Shown: one piece after another, positions 1 through 11,099 of the stretch
How positions within the stretch are numbered: the stretch's first letter is position 1
Layout of the letters: the number at the start of each line of letters is the position of its first letter
NCBI GenBank assembly: GCA_036874045.1
Contig: CM072336.1
Coordinates: 23,263,501 to 23,327,500, forward strand
Origin: Cymodocea nodosa
Lineage: Eukaryota > Streptophyta > Magnoliopsida > Alismatales > Cymodoceaceae
Direction of reading: 5' to 3'
Length of the DNA stretch: 64,000 nucleotides
Notes under the pieces: model-generated
What the model was told of the DNA's origin: nothing
The model's database searches: none
What the model saw: only the letters and a program-made list of their open reading frames with translations
Made by a program: the position numbers and the translations under genes

Positions 1-1035
1 ATTAATTTAGAAAATGATGAGGTTCAATTAGGAGCTCTAGCTTCTGATGAGCAGCATTTAGAATTAAAACCTTTACCTCCTGAATTAACCTATATATTTC
101 TGGAAGATAAACGAACATGTCCAATCATTATTGCTTCAGATTTAAAAGAGGATCAAATAGCTAAATTAAAAGATGTAGTAAAAAGTTATAAAGAAGCAAT
201 AGGATGGACTATGACTAATATAAAAGGGTTAAGTTCAACTTTATGCTGTCACCACATATATTTAGAAGAGAATGCTAAACCTGTTAGAATTCTTAAGAGG
301 AGATTAAATTCAAACCTTAAAGAAGTAGTCAAGAAGGAAATAGTGAAATAGTTAGATAATGACATAATTTATTCGATTTTTGATAGCTCGTAGGTTAGCC
401 CAATCCATGTAGTTCCCAAGAAATCAGGATTAACAATTATTAGGAATGAAAGTTAAGACTTGATACTTACTAGAATTCAATCAGGCTGGAGAGTATGTAT
501 AGACTATAGAAAGCTGAATGGTGTGACTAGGAAAGATCATTTTCCCTTACCTTTTCTAGATCAAATGCTGGAAAGATTAGCAGGGCAAGAATATTTTTAT
601 TTCCTAGAGGGGTATTCAGGTTATAATCAAATTCCAATAGCATTAGAGGATCAAGAGAAAACAACTTTCACCTGTCCTAATGGAACTTATGCTTTTAAGA
701 GAATGCCATTCGGATTATGCAATGCACCAACTACCTTTCAAAGGTGTATGCAAGGCATATTTATTGGAATGATTGAAGATTTCTTAGAAATATTTATAGA
801 TGATTTTACAGTATATGGAAACTCATATGAAGTTTGTTTAAGCAATTTAGACCAAATATTAAAACGTTGTATTTAAAAAAATATGGTTTTAAATTGGGAG
901 AAATGTCACTTCATGGTTAAACAAGGAATAGTCTTAGGGCATGTTGTTTTTAAGAAAGGGTTGGAAGTAGATAAAGCTAAAATAGAAGTAATTTCTAAAC
1001 TACCAGAACCTAAATCAGTAAAAGATATAGATCAT
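1..1035 (+). pseudogene. Athila-type gypsy pol: protease-RT linker and reverse transcriptase, decayed
   Basis: This is the reverse transcriptase part of a Ty3/gypsy polyprotein, which copies element RNA into DNA. The open stretch begins before the window, so the 5' end is cut by the window edge. Visible are the pre-RT block (AIGWT, then HHIYLEENAKPVR), the VSPIHVVPKKSG stretch, WRVCIDYRKLN, FPLPFLDQMLERLAG, MPFGLCNAPTTFQRCM and the catalytic motif FIDDF near 795-810 (the YxDD box with F for Y). In-frame stops lie near 349-351 and 391-393, the region around 440-470 is disturbed, and a stop follows at 874-876. A frameshift near 1033 moves the reading into the RNase H part. The wording of these motifs is that of Athila/Tat elements rather than chromoviruses. 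It belongs to the outer element whose 3' LTR starts at 11,100. Family assignment is secure; loss of function is plain from the stops. Confidence 0.92.
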
Positions 1036-1559
1036 TTCTAGGACATGCTGGTTTTTATAGAATATTTATTAAAGACTTTACCAAGATAGCTAGACCTTTA
1101 ACTAATCTATTAAAAGATGTTCCATTTAACTTTGATAAAAATTGCAAGGAAGCATTTTTCAAACTTAAGACTAGCTTAATTTCAACTCCTATAATTCAAG
1201 CACCTGATTGGAACCATCCATTTGAATTAATGTGCGATGCATCTGATTTTGCTGTAGGAGCAGTGTTGGGACTGAAGATAGAAAAATCTCCTAGAGTGAT
1301 TCATTATGCAAACAAAACCTTAAATGATGCTCAAGTTAATTACACAACTACTGAGAAAGAACTATTAGCTGTTGTGTTTGCCTTAGAAAAGTTTAGATCA
1401 TATCTAATTGGAGCTAAAGTGATAGTATACACGGATCATTCAGCTTTAAAATTTCTAATAAAGAAAAAAGAGACTAAACCTAGATTGATCCGATGGATAT
1501 TATTATTACAAAAATTTATTCTAGAAATTAAAGATAAAAAGGTTGTGAGAATGTAGTAG
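1036..1559 (+). pseudogene. Athila-type gypsy pol: RT thumb and RNase H, decayed
   Basis: This continues the pol gene after a frameshift, in the frame of position 1230. It opens with [11 protein letters not shown], the RT connection motif that precedes RNase H in gypsy pol. RNase H follows, with the first catalytic Asp in [13 protein letters not shown], the Glu in [20 protein letters not shown], and the Asp in [11 protein letters not shown]. The enzyme would remove the RNA strand during reverse transcription. The frame ends with stops at 1554-1559 (TAG TAG), but the downstream sequence (DHLSRLQ) resumes in another frame, so this is a frameshift and not the real end of pol. No CDS should be expected to be translated from it. 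Confidence 0.9.
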
Positions 1560-2954
1560 TAGATCATTTATCAAGATTACAAATAGACAAATCATATATT
1601 GAAATTAAGGATAATTTTCCTGATGAACAATTAATGACCATCAACACAATGCCTTGGTATGCAGACATAGTTAATTACTTAGTAACTTGTTTAACACCTA
1701 AGGATTGGAATAGATAGGATAAGAAATTGTTTTTCTCGAGAGTAAAATATTACTATTGGGAAGACCCATACTTATTTAAGAAATGTCCTGATCTGGTTTT
1801 AAGGAGGTGTGTTCCAAAAACTGAATATCCTAGCATATTGTCTTTCTGTCATGATCAAGCTTTTAGAGGGCATTTTGGTTCAGGGAAAACTACTGCAAAA
1901 ATTCTGCAATGTGGGTTTTATTGGCCAACACTATTCAAAGATGCTCATAAATATTGCTTAAGTTGTTTAAGATGCCAACAAATAGGAAGAATATCAAAGA
2001 GGAATATGATGCCACTTAATCCTATTGTTGATGTTGAAATCTTTGATGTGTGGGGAATAGATTTTATGGGTCCATTTCCTATGTCTAATCAATTTAATTA
2101 CATATTGTTGGGGGTGAATTATGTATCTAAATGGATAGAAGCTATTCCTACAAAAACTAATGACAACAAAGTGGTAATACAATTTATAAGAACAAATATA
2201 TTTGCTAGATTTGGAATACCTAAAGCTATTATGAGTGATAGAGGAACTCATTTATGTATTAGAAGTTTTGAAGCCTTAATGAAGAAATATGGAGTAAACT
2301 ACAAAATTGCAACATCATATCATCTGCAAACAAGTGGACATGTAGAAAGTGTTAACAAACAAATTAAGTTAATCTTAGAAAAAGTAGTAAATCCTACTAG
2401 AACAGATTGGGTTAATAGATTGATAGATGCACTTTGGGCTTATAGAACTGCTTATAAGACAAGCTTAGGTATGTCACCTTTTAGGCTAGTATATGGAAAA
2501 AGTTGTCATTTACCTGCTGAAATAGAACATAAAGCTTATTGGGCATTAAAAACTCTGAATACTAATTTAAATCAAGCTACTGAAAATAGAAAAATGCAAC
2601 TAATTGAATTAGAATAATTTAGAAATGAAGCTTATTCGAAGACTGTAAGAGAAAAAGAGAAAATGAAATTCTGGCATGGTAGGAAAATTATTCCAAAAAG
2701 TTTTGAAATAGAACAAGAAGTATATCTTTGCATGGCTAGACTCCATAACCATCTAGGAAAATTAAGATCTAGATGGCAGGACTTACATAGTTCAAAATAT
2801 TTATCCTTATGGAGCTATTGAAATTGAAAATCCTAAAAATCAGAATATATTTGAAGTAAATGGACAAAGACTTAGACCTATTCTGAAAACACTAAAAAGC
2901 TCCTTTGGAATTATAGAAGAAGTCAGAGTAGAGGACTACTCGAGCTTTACTTAG
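1560..2954 (+). pseudogene. Athila-type gypsy pol: integrase, decayed
   Basis: This is the integrase part of pol, which inserts element DNA in the host genome. After DHLSRL and a spacer, the longest open piece is 1727-2617. It has the H2C2 zinc-binding region (H...H in [11 protein letters not shown], then CLSCLRC), then the DDE core: Asp in WGIDFMG, Asp in IMSDRGTHL and Glu in SGHVESVNK. The catalytic triad is therefore intact although the gene is broken. Stops occur at 1714-1716 and 2615-2617, and a frameshift lies near 2780. The C-terminal part (WHGRKI, then VNGQRLRP) runs to a stop at 2952-2954, the likely natural end of pol. No chromodomain was seen, as expected for Athila/Tat. Confidence 0.92.
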
Positions 2955-3548
2955 TCAGAAATCAGTTTTTATGTTTATATATAAATAATAATAATAATAA
3001 CACATTTAAAAAATATATATATATATATTTAAAATATAAAAATCATTGCAGTTCAAACGATCGGATCCATCGGTATGACCGGAACATAAAAAATATGTAT
3101 ATTAATTTTCAAAAAAAAATGTTGGTTTTACCAAAACATAGTATCAGTTCAATTGGGAAAAAAATTAGGTCCGACCGAAATATAGTATCGGTTAAACCAG
3201 TAAAAAAAACAGAAAAACTATTATCTGTATTATTTTTATTATTATATATGTTTGTACGGGAAGTCTGTTGAGTTACGCCTAACTCAACGAGCTTACTCTA
3301 TTGAGTCTTGAGTTAGTCAATGAGCTTATTCCATTGAGTTAACTGTAACTCAACGTAATAGTATAGCTAAGACCGCAGATAAAAGAGTAATAGTTGGTTC
3401 GGGAAATGACCCGATTACCTGCCTAAACTTAAGGATTATTTATCTTAAACCTAGGATTTTAGGGGCATTATTCGGCAAATCATTTAGAATCTAGAATAGT
3501 AGAAATCAGAGCGATTCTGTGCTGTTGTGTAACTCCACGATGAGGAAG
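2955..3548. other. retroelement spacer between pol and env-like ORF
   Basis: No gene is visible. The stretch from about 2990 to 3215 is AT-rich and has repeats of a GGTTCAACCG / AGTATCGGTT type. It matches, with small differences, the leader of the inner element right after its primer-binding site (about 14,445-14,790). Two palindromes of the GTTGAGTTA/TAACTCAAC type lie at 3267-3288 and 3333-3354. An A-rich block at about 3206-3222 has the same AAAAAAAACAGA string as about 6117-6130, which matters for how the inner element lost this part. Confidence 0.6.
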
Positions 3549-5701
3549 ATGACGCCTAAATTCTTGGATGATGTAGTGGACACCGCATAGTTTCTGAAGG
3601 AATTTGAAGAATGGCACACGTGGCAAAAGATTCGGAATACAACAAGAGAGAAACAACTACAAAAGATAGAATCAGAACTCTTTAACTTAAGGAAAGTTTT
3701 AGTTGAGTTAGAAATACAAATACCACAGATAATGGAGACACGAATTAGAGTGGCAACTGAAATTGCTGTTAACAAAGAAAGAAAAATCTGGCCAAACAAT
3801 GAAGTAGCCCTAGAGCTAATTCAACGTAAAGCCAGATTGTGGTTTAAGAAACACATTGCTTGTCGAGGAAGCTAGGCAATATGGGAGCAGCAACGAACAA
3901 GAGAACATGAAGAATCGACTACTGAAAGACCTATTCTTAAGGAACAGCAGTCAGGACCTCTAGTTCAACCAACAGAGCCATTGCCACGATTAGCATTTGT
4001 TTGGCTGAGAACTGAAGAAGAAGTGAAAGAATTTACTAGCTTGGTCAAAACAAAAGAAGCCAAGGTGACACTGAAGAAATAGCTACAGCTAAGGCACATA
4101 TTTTATATGATGCCATTAAGAGAAGAAGGGCCGAAGAAAGGATGAGGGCCCAATACAAAATAAAGGTTGAGCAGCATCAAGCAGCAGCTAAATCAATTGC
4201 TGCAAGAGAAGTTGAGGCTAGTCCTTCGAGACCAATAATTATAGAGAAAGTTGAACAAGAAGAGCTAGTACCTATGGCTCGAAGGCCTACAGAACCTACT
4301 TTTGTAGATTTAATTTCAAAAGAAGAAGAGGAAGAACAGGCACAATTAATCAGAAAAAAGAAAGGAAAAGAAAAAATGCCTGAAATTGAGGAAATTAAAT
4401 CTGAAGTACCAATTTTTACAGATCTTGTGGAGCAAATTTTTATAAACCTGCTATCCGATTCTGAGGAGCAAGAGGAGTAAAGACAAGAAGAAAATCAAGC
4501 TGAAATTAGTCTACAGCCTGTATAAGAAGAAACAAAAATTAGGGTAGAAATTGAATTGCTCGTGACTCCATCCCAATTTGTTACAGAATCAGAAAGAACA
4601 GTAACAGAACAGATTGGTAGTCAGGAGGAAGAAGAAAGAGTAGAAAATGAAGAGGGTGAAAGAAGCCATTTGGACAAAAATAACTTCACAGATTCCACTG
4701 AAGAGCAAGAAACTCTTCCGCAATTTATGGAAAGAATTCAGGACAAAGTGGAGAGTTCTACCGGCTCACCACCACAGATAGAAACAAAAATAGAAATTCA
4801 AGAATCTATAGAGAATGTTCAAATACAACCTATAGAAGAGGAAGAGCAAGAACAAACCCCTCTGGAACAACAAAGTCACCTTCCTGACCCAACTAAAACA
4901 ACAATTTTAAATGAAGTACATTTTTGGAGTCAGGAAGCTTATACCAAATATCAACAAATTAGGGGTTACAATATTATTTATAGTAGACCAGTAAATTGGG
5001 ATGGAATGCAAGAAATCAAAGATTTATTTAAGTTCCAAGGTCTACTGAAGTTTATTTCTCAAGAAAGAGGGCATGTAGTATATGAGAATTTATTGCCCTG
5101 TTTCTATGCAAATTTAAGAGAAGGAGAAGGATGATTAATTTCCAACGTGGAGGAAGCTAGTGTACAAATAACACCAGAGCTTCTCCACAACATTTTTGGA
5201 TTGAAGAATGAAGGACTAAAAATTTTGGAAGACACTCCTACCGTTGAATGGACTAAACAGGAAATCAAGGACAGTTTGGCTATCAATCCTGGTGTGCCTC
5301 TATTAAACAGATTGAAGCATTTAAATGGTAAAGCACACATGATAGCTAACATTCTGATTAAGAATGTCTATCAACGACAAGGCCATGACATAGAATTAAG
5401 TCAATTTGTCAAATGGGCCACATATGTAGTTGTAAACAGGATTCAAATAAATTGGTTTGCAATTTTTATCTCCAAGCTGAAAGTAGTAAAGAAAAAATTA
5501 TTTTCTGGAGATTTGATTTCATTACTGATGGTGGATTGTATTGATTTCACAAAATGGACATCAAAAAGGATCAGATCAAGAACCATTTCAGTGAAAGAAT
5601 ACAAAAATTTTGTAGCTACAGAGATAACTGTACCTTCTAGAGGCATTACAAGAGCTGTAGAAAGAATTAATCAATTAGAACTTCAATTAGAAAAACTCTA
5701 G
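3549..5701 (+). pseudogene. env-like / additional ORF of an Athila-type element, decayed
   Basis: A long reading region follows pol where Athila elements carry their env-like or additional ORF. It starts at an ATG at 3549, runs with few stops to about 4080, then shifts frame. From about 4060 it stays in the frame of 4142 to the stop at 5699-5701, broken by stops at 4478-4480, near 4523-4525 and at 5132-5134. The first half is charged and coiled-coil-like (many Glu, Lys, Gln). The second half has VVYENLLPCFYANLREGEG and, after the stop, ITPELLHNIFGL. That pattern resembles the plant retrotransposon-associated domain in which a FYAN block precedes an L-G-L motif. No signal peptide or membrane span could be recognised, so env is only a positional name. 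The function of this ORF is not known. It is absent from the inner element. Confidence 0.7.
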
Positions 5702-6682
5702 AAGGAAGTAGATGAACTTAGGAATAGAGATTAAATTGTATTGTTCGTCTACTTGTATAAAATTGTATGAAATTGTATGATGTGTTTGTACTGTAAATTG
5801 ATTTATATTAATGAATATAAATTTTTCAGATGCAATTTTCATACATGTTTTGGATGTGAAAATGAATGGAATTTATTGAATATTATGTAATTTGTGGAAC
5901 TTTATGAATGAATGTTTAACAGATTTACAATTTGCTGAATGACAAGATAAATGCTTAAAAATTTCTGCATGTTGCAAGGTAAAATGTAAACTCTACATAA
6001 CATAAAATGACCTGCAAGTTAAATCTTTATATAATGTTCAGATTTAAATGAATTTTGATTAAAATGATGCATTAATGACATAGATTTAACTTTATTTCAG
6101 TTAGCAGAATGAAAAAGAAAAAAAAACAGAGAGGAATTTACGAGAGTAAAACTTAGAGGTTGCTAAGTGTTAACTCAATGAAGTAAGTTCGTTGAGTTAA
6201 CCGTAACTTCACGAGGTCAGTAATATAATATAAGGTCACTCCGTTGAGTTATCTGTAACTCAACAAAGTTAGTCCATGGAGTTAGCAACAGTAACCGATT
6301 GTGTTCCATTGAGTTATCTGTAACTCAACGAGGTTAGTTCGTGGATTAAGCAAAACGATTATTCTTTTAACCATGACCAAAACTTCGTCGACTTAGCGGT
6401 TACTAAAATTTGAAATTAATAGTGGTACACGTAGCCATAAAAACAGGAACCACGATGCACGTTGCAAGACACGTTCTTGCAACGAGATTTATTCACTTTA
6501 TGGATGTAAATTATATATATAAATCAGAATGTTATTTATGAGTTACCAGCACTTTTAAAAGAAAGGAGAATGCGTTAAAGGAATTGGAAGGCGAAGTAGC
6601 TGATTCGACTTCATCTGAAAACAAATATTTACTAAATGGAAAGCTTCAGACTGGTATGTAATTAATCTTCTGCTATTTATTT
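5702..6682. other. retroelement noncoding region / gag leader
   Basis: No gene is visible. From about 6125 the sequence matches the inner element's leader from about 14,797 (TACGAGAGT block, then palindromes at 6243-6264 and 6308-6329, then the AGTTACCAGCAC block near 6541, matched near 15,206). The part 5702-6110 has no counterpart in the inner element and is AT-rich. No LTR or primer-binding site is present here, so gag does not begin a new element at this point. Confidence 0.55.
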
Positions 6683-8015
6683 ATGAGCACATGGACTCGT
6701 TCTCTAAGCACTAAACGATTAGTAAGAACACCTACCCAGGAATTTTCATCGCAGAGGAGTATTAAAAAATTTTCTGAACTGAACTTTAATGAAATTCTTT
6801 GGGGTGTAGCTAATCTTTCTTTAAAAGAGAACGTAGAGATGACTATTCCAGTAGAAAAACCATTAGGAGAAATTATGTATCCAAAATTAGTTGATGAACC
6901 TTCATGTATTCGATTGCTAAACTTTGAGGGAGATAGGTTTGAACTGAAATCTAATTATATTAGTCAATTGTCACATTTTCATGGATTAGAAAGAGAGGAT
7001 GCCTATTATTTCCTTAGAGAATTTAATGAAGTTTGTCAAATGATGAAAATGCCGAACATGGGTATAGATGCTATTAAACTTAGATATATCCATTTTTCTT
7101 TAAAAGGTAGCTAAGAGATGGTTATATACTCTGTCGCCTGATTCAATTTCTACATGTACTGAATTTTGCTCTATTTTTCTGGAAAAATATTATCCAACAC
7201 ATCAAACGATTAAAAAGAAGAAAGAAATCTTAATGTGTAGCCAAAAATAGGGTGAATCATTCTGGAAATATTTTGAAAGATTTAAAGATTTACTGACTCA
7301 ATGTCTACATCATGCAATGAGTAAAGTACAATTAATAGGTATAATTTATGAAGGCATAGATGTTTCAATGAAATCTTTATTAGAATCTACTTGTCAAAAT
7401 GGATCTTTAAAGTTATGTAGTGAAGAAGCATGGGCATATTTAGAAAACTTTGCAAAAAGAACTACACAGTGGGAAAACTCGGTTGAAGCTATTGTAGATT
7501 CAATAGATTAAACTCGGCATGAAATAGATTCAAGTACTATGCTTGAGGTGAAATTAACTGAATTAACAAAGAAAATAGAAGAGTTATCATTAAATCAAAA
7601 GCTAGCAGAAAAGAATGCAAACATAAATGATTTAGATATTATTTATGCTAGAAACCAGAGAGATAATTTGGGAAATTCTTATAATCCTAATTGGAGAAAT
7701 CACCCGAATTTATCTTGGAGAAACAATAATTTCCAAGGAAGAGAAAATGTAAATGAGAAGAATATAAGTTATGAAGCATTATTGGAACAAGGATTTAGAA
7801 TAGAGAAATTAGAAAAGATAATCCAACAATTAAACAATCGTCTAGATTTTGTGTTTGAAAGTGTTGCAATTCAAAATCAGAATAGAAATATACCACTTAG
7901 ACAGAAGGAACCAATGGAAGTTAGACCTACTAGAGGATTGCCAATACAAGCAATACCTAATCCTGTTAATAGAATGGTTAATGAAATTGATACCTCTTCT
8001 AGGAGGGTAGCTTAA
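6683..8015 (+). pseudogene. Athila-type gag, copy A (outer element), decayed
   Basis: This would encode the capsid-forming Gag protein. It begins MSTWTRSLSTKR and contains the gag core: the FEGDRFELKSNYISQL block, HFHGLEREDAYYFLREFNEVC, then after a frameshift near 7108 the KRWLYTLSPDSI block, ESFWKYFERFKDLLTQC and EEAWAYLENFAKRTTQW. These follow the order of Athila gag (F-LK, L-FLE-C, ERFKDLL, YELLE-A---QW). A later NPNWRNHPNLSWRNNN motif is also characteristic of Athila gag. Stops occur at 7112-7114, near 7249-7251 and 7509-7511. The 7539-8015 part ends near TAA at 8013-8015. No CCHC knuckle was found. The gene lies downstream of pol and the env-like ORF, the reverse of the usual order, and directly upstream of the F-box gene. 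Confidence 0.87.
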
Positions 8016-8208
8016 TGAAGTAGCATATCTAAAGCAACTATCTATGTATATATATGTTTTTATTTATAGTTAATAGTATAGTAGAGTTAGTCCTTAACTC
8101 AACGAACTTATTCCATTGAGTTATGCCTTAACTCAATGAGGGTGTGCAGTAGTTATGTTAATTTTTTGTCTTTGCTAAATTTTTGTTTGTGTTATACAGA
8201 ATCAACAA
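8016..8208. other. gag to F-box spacer of outer element
   Basis: A short spacer has one GTTGAGTTA-type palindrome (8114-8137) and ends in a T-rich stretch followed by ATACAG (AG at 8198-8199), 9 bases before the F-box ATG. The inner copy has the same layout (T-rich, then TTATAG, AG at 16,087-16,088). A conserved splice acceptor just upstream of the F-box start is possible, but no transcript data are available. Confidence 0.4.
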
Positions 8209-9344
8209 ATGGAATTGATACAATTACCGTTGGATGCACTAAGGGAAGTACTGAGTAACTTGTCAGCTAAAGATTTGTGCAGGTTGTGTTGTGTATCAAA
8301 GGAAATTAAAGATTGCATTGAAGAAAAATATTTTCAGGAACTACTGCAAAAATGACTAAGATTAGAGATGGATTCATATGGAGGTCATTTAATCATAGTT
8401 CAATTAATCATGAATATCTTGCTATGGAAGAAACTACTGGAATTCCACCTAATACATTAGAAGGAATAAATCATATTATGGGGATAGATGAAGGATTAAT
8501 CATATACAAGACGAGACCAAGGTATGCAAGTTTATTATTACTTGATATTTTGATAAGAAATCCTATAACAGGAGAAGAATGGAATATAGGAAGACCTAAT
8601 AGATTTGAAGTACCAATTGTAAATTGTGGATCGGCTTTAATATTTTCTGATAAAAATTCTGCAATTCCTAAAAAATTATATTATTGGAGACCTATAGGAA
8701 ATTGGGGTGAAGATTTATGCTTAAGTGTGTATAATTTTCTGAATAGATCTTGGAATGAAAATATTGTGATATATCTAGGACAGAAATCATTAATTAACCA
8801 AACACATGTCATACTGGATGGATATATATATCTTGCTACAGATATATCAATAGCATTTGGATTTGATTTATACATAGTGAGCATAGACAGTTATAATGAA
8901 TATATAGAAATTTTACTTATATCGAGTGATATAGCTAAACCACCATCTGCAGAATTTAATAAAATTCAAATAGGAATGTGGTATAATGAAGAAGATGATC
9001 CTACTTTACGTCTGATAAGATGGAGGGATGAATTGATGAAATTTCAAATATGGATTATGGAAGACATTAATGAATGGAAGTGGGAAGAGGAGTATATTGA
9101 AATAGATGTAGAAATAGAAACTGCTACATTACCTTGGAACCAAAAATGATCTCTTTCTGCATTTCATATCATTAATGGTAATACACTTGTATTTGGAATT
9201 TATAATATATTACACGTTTACAAATTAAGAAGGAACAAGAACTGCATGAAAACAGAATTAATAGCAAGAAGAACTATGCCTAAAAAGTTTGCTTGGACTG
9301 ATACATTTATTCCATTTGTTCCTACTTTTCAATCATGTTCTTAA
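8209..9344 (+). pseudogene. retrotransposon-borne F-box protein gene, copy A
   Basis: F-box proteins bind Skp1 in SCF ubiquitin ligases and choose substrates through the C-terminal part. Starting at ATG 8209, the first 45 residues form an F-box (LPLDALREVLSNLSAKDLC, then RLCCVSKEIKDCIEE). A 4-bp deletion at about 8345, relative to copy B, shifts the frame and creates a stop at 8350-8352. The rest is open from 8352 (MTKIRDGFIWRSF) to a TGA at 9147-9149. Beyond it, the same frame still encodes SLSAFHIINGNTLVFGIY and runs to TAA at 9342-9344, matching copy B. The C-terminal part reads like an F-box-associated beta-rich region (ILIRNPITGEEWNIGRP; many W and Y), though no specific FBA subfamily is claimed. 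Apart from the 4-bp loss the length equals copy B exactly. It lies within the outer element, after gag and before the 3' noncoding tail. Confidence 0.85.
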
Positions 9345-11091
9345 GCTGTGATTTTGCGTGTTTAATGTTGTGTGTATTCTACATTATTTTTAGAAAAAAT
9401 ATAGTTTTCATTTTAGTTTATAAAAGAAAAAAAATAAAATAAAATATCAATCCAATTTGTTGGTATCTGTTTTGGGAAACCAACTGGCTTGCTTGTGAGC
9501 CACTAAAGGCATAGGAGCCTAGGTTCCACACAAGACACTGAATTATTAATATTTGTTAAATGTTATTTTGTTTTATATTCTGTGTTTATCTATGAATGAA
9601 AAGTTTTCCAGAATCAAAAATCGGAATATGCAGAAGGAGATACAAACAAATCAAGGTATGTAACTGATTACTTATCCTGAATTTTAAATCAATAAAACTG
9701 TATTCACGCCTGCTACAATTACTGTATTTACTACCAAATCTTTTACATTGAGGACAATGCAAAATGTAGGTATGGGGGGGAGGTAATTAAAGTAACACCC
9801 ATGTAAGTTTGTTAATAAAAAAAAAATTAAAATGGTACTACAAAGTTTTGTGGAAATTGAAAATTTTTATGAACTTGCTGTAACTATCCAATAATTGAGA
9901 CTGTAAAATTTATAATCTATAACTGCTTGAATGTTATATTTAGAAGGCTATATATGATGCTATAGAATTTACTATTTATGCAAATCTAGATATAGTATCT
10001 TATGTTTTTTCTGAATTTCATGAGTTTAACAGTTTCACGATTTTAAAATGAAATCAGAATGCTTAATGAAAAATCAGTAAATTATCTGAAGTCCTGAAGG
10101 AGCTGAGATGTGAATTCTAGATTAAATGAAACACATATGATTAAAGATACATTTAATTCGACTGATTGAACTTGTAGAATGATTTATGTGTAGATCTTAT
10201 TAAACTACAGAAAAAGTATGAGCTCACTATTATAAATTTATATTTCAGTAAATGATAGAAGCAGGACTATATGAGATTGGTATTTTATTACATCTGTATT
10301 AATGAAATACGTACATATACAGTATGTAATTAATGCTTTGTTTTGTGTGTATTTTGATTGGAAAAAAAAAGAGAGACAAATTTGAGAGTTTATTGACTTG
10401 TTTGATCACGAGCCTTTTGTACTTAAGCAGATAGGTATGTAAGGATTGTTGCCCTAAAAAAAAAAAGGACTTTTGAAATCGGACAACCTAAGATCTTGAT
10501 CAGATCTGGGATTGTTGACTGAAAGCTCGTTACATGGGTACATTAGAAAGCTCCTGTATAATTCAAGCTTGTCAAATTAACTTTTAAAGTATAAAAAAAA
10601 AGAGAAAAAAAAAGAAGAAAAAAAAACATATATTGTTTTGAAAAGGTACAAGTGTTTTGTGAAATACAAATATCTTATGAATCGAGTATATTTTCTGTTA
10701 TCTAGAATTGCTGAAATATGAATCTGGAATTGACTTTTGAAGTTGTTTTAATGGAGATACAATTTTTTATTCTACTTGTCTTAATCATATTGAATTGGAT
10801 TGTACTTTGATTCGTATGTTGTTGAAATTTCTTCTAGAAATCTTATTGGAAAATTCAGGATGACAGATGATGAAAAGAACAAACGATAATTAACACCTTT
10901 GTGATGATGATATACTTCGTATGTAATTTGCATATATTCTAAGTATATTTGCAAGTTGATTACTGAAACATACAGAATATATATTTTTATGCTGAATAAA
11001 AGAAAAAAAGAAGAAGAATTAATTCTAGCACTTTTTGAAATACCAATTAATTAGATCTTAGTTTGCTAAGGGATTAGCAAAATTTAGGTAT
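9345..11091. other. 3' noncoding tail of outer element
   Basis: No ORF of note is present. The sequence is matched almost throughout by 17,238-18,970 in the inner element, so it belongs to the family rather than to a host gene. It is AT-rich with several A-runs (near 10,368, 10,458 and 10,600) and carries an internal polypurine tract (separate entry). Confidence 0.7.
9766..9783 (+). promoter_or_regulatory. internal polypurine-tract-like sequence, outer element
   Basis: A GTAGGTATGGGGGGGAGG tract is preceded by TTGAGGACAATG. It resembles the real polypurine tract at the 3' LTR (GTATGGGGGAAG) and is conserved at about 17,676-17,692 in the inner element. It could act as a second plus-strand primer, or be a leftover from an older 3' end. 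Confidence 0.45.
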
Positions 11092-11099
11092 GGGGGAAG
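11092..11099 (+). promoter_or_regulatory. polypurine tract of outer element
   Basis: GGGGGAAG lies directly before the TG that starts the 3' LTR, the expected place for plus-strand priming in an LTR retrotransposon. The same bases stand at 18,971-18,978 in the inner element. Confidence 0.85.
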
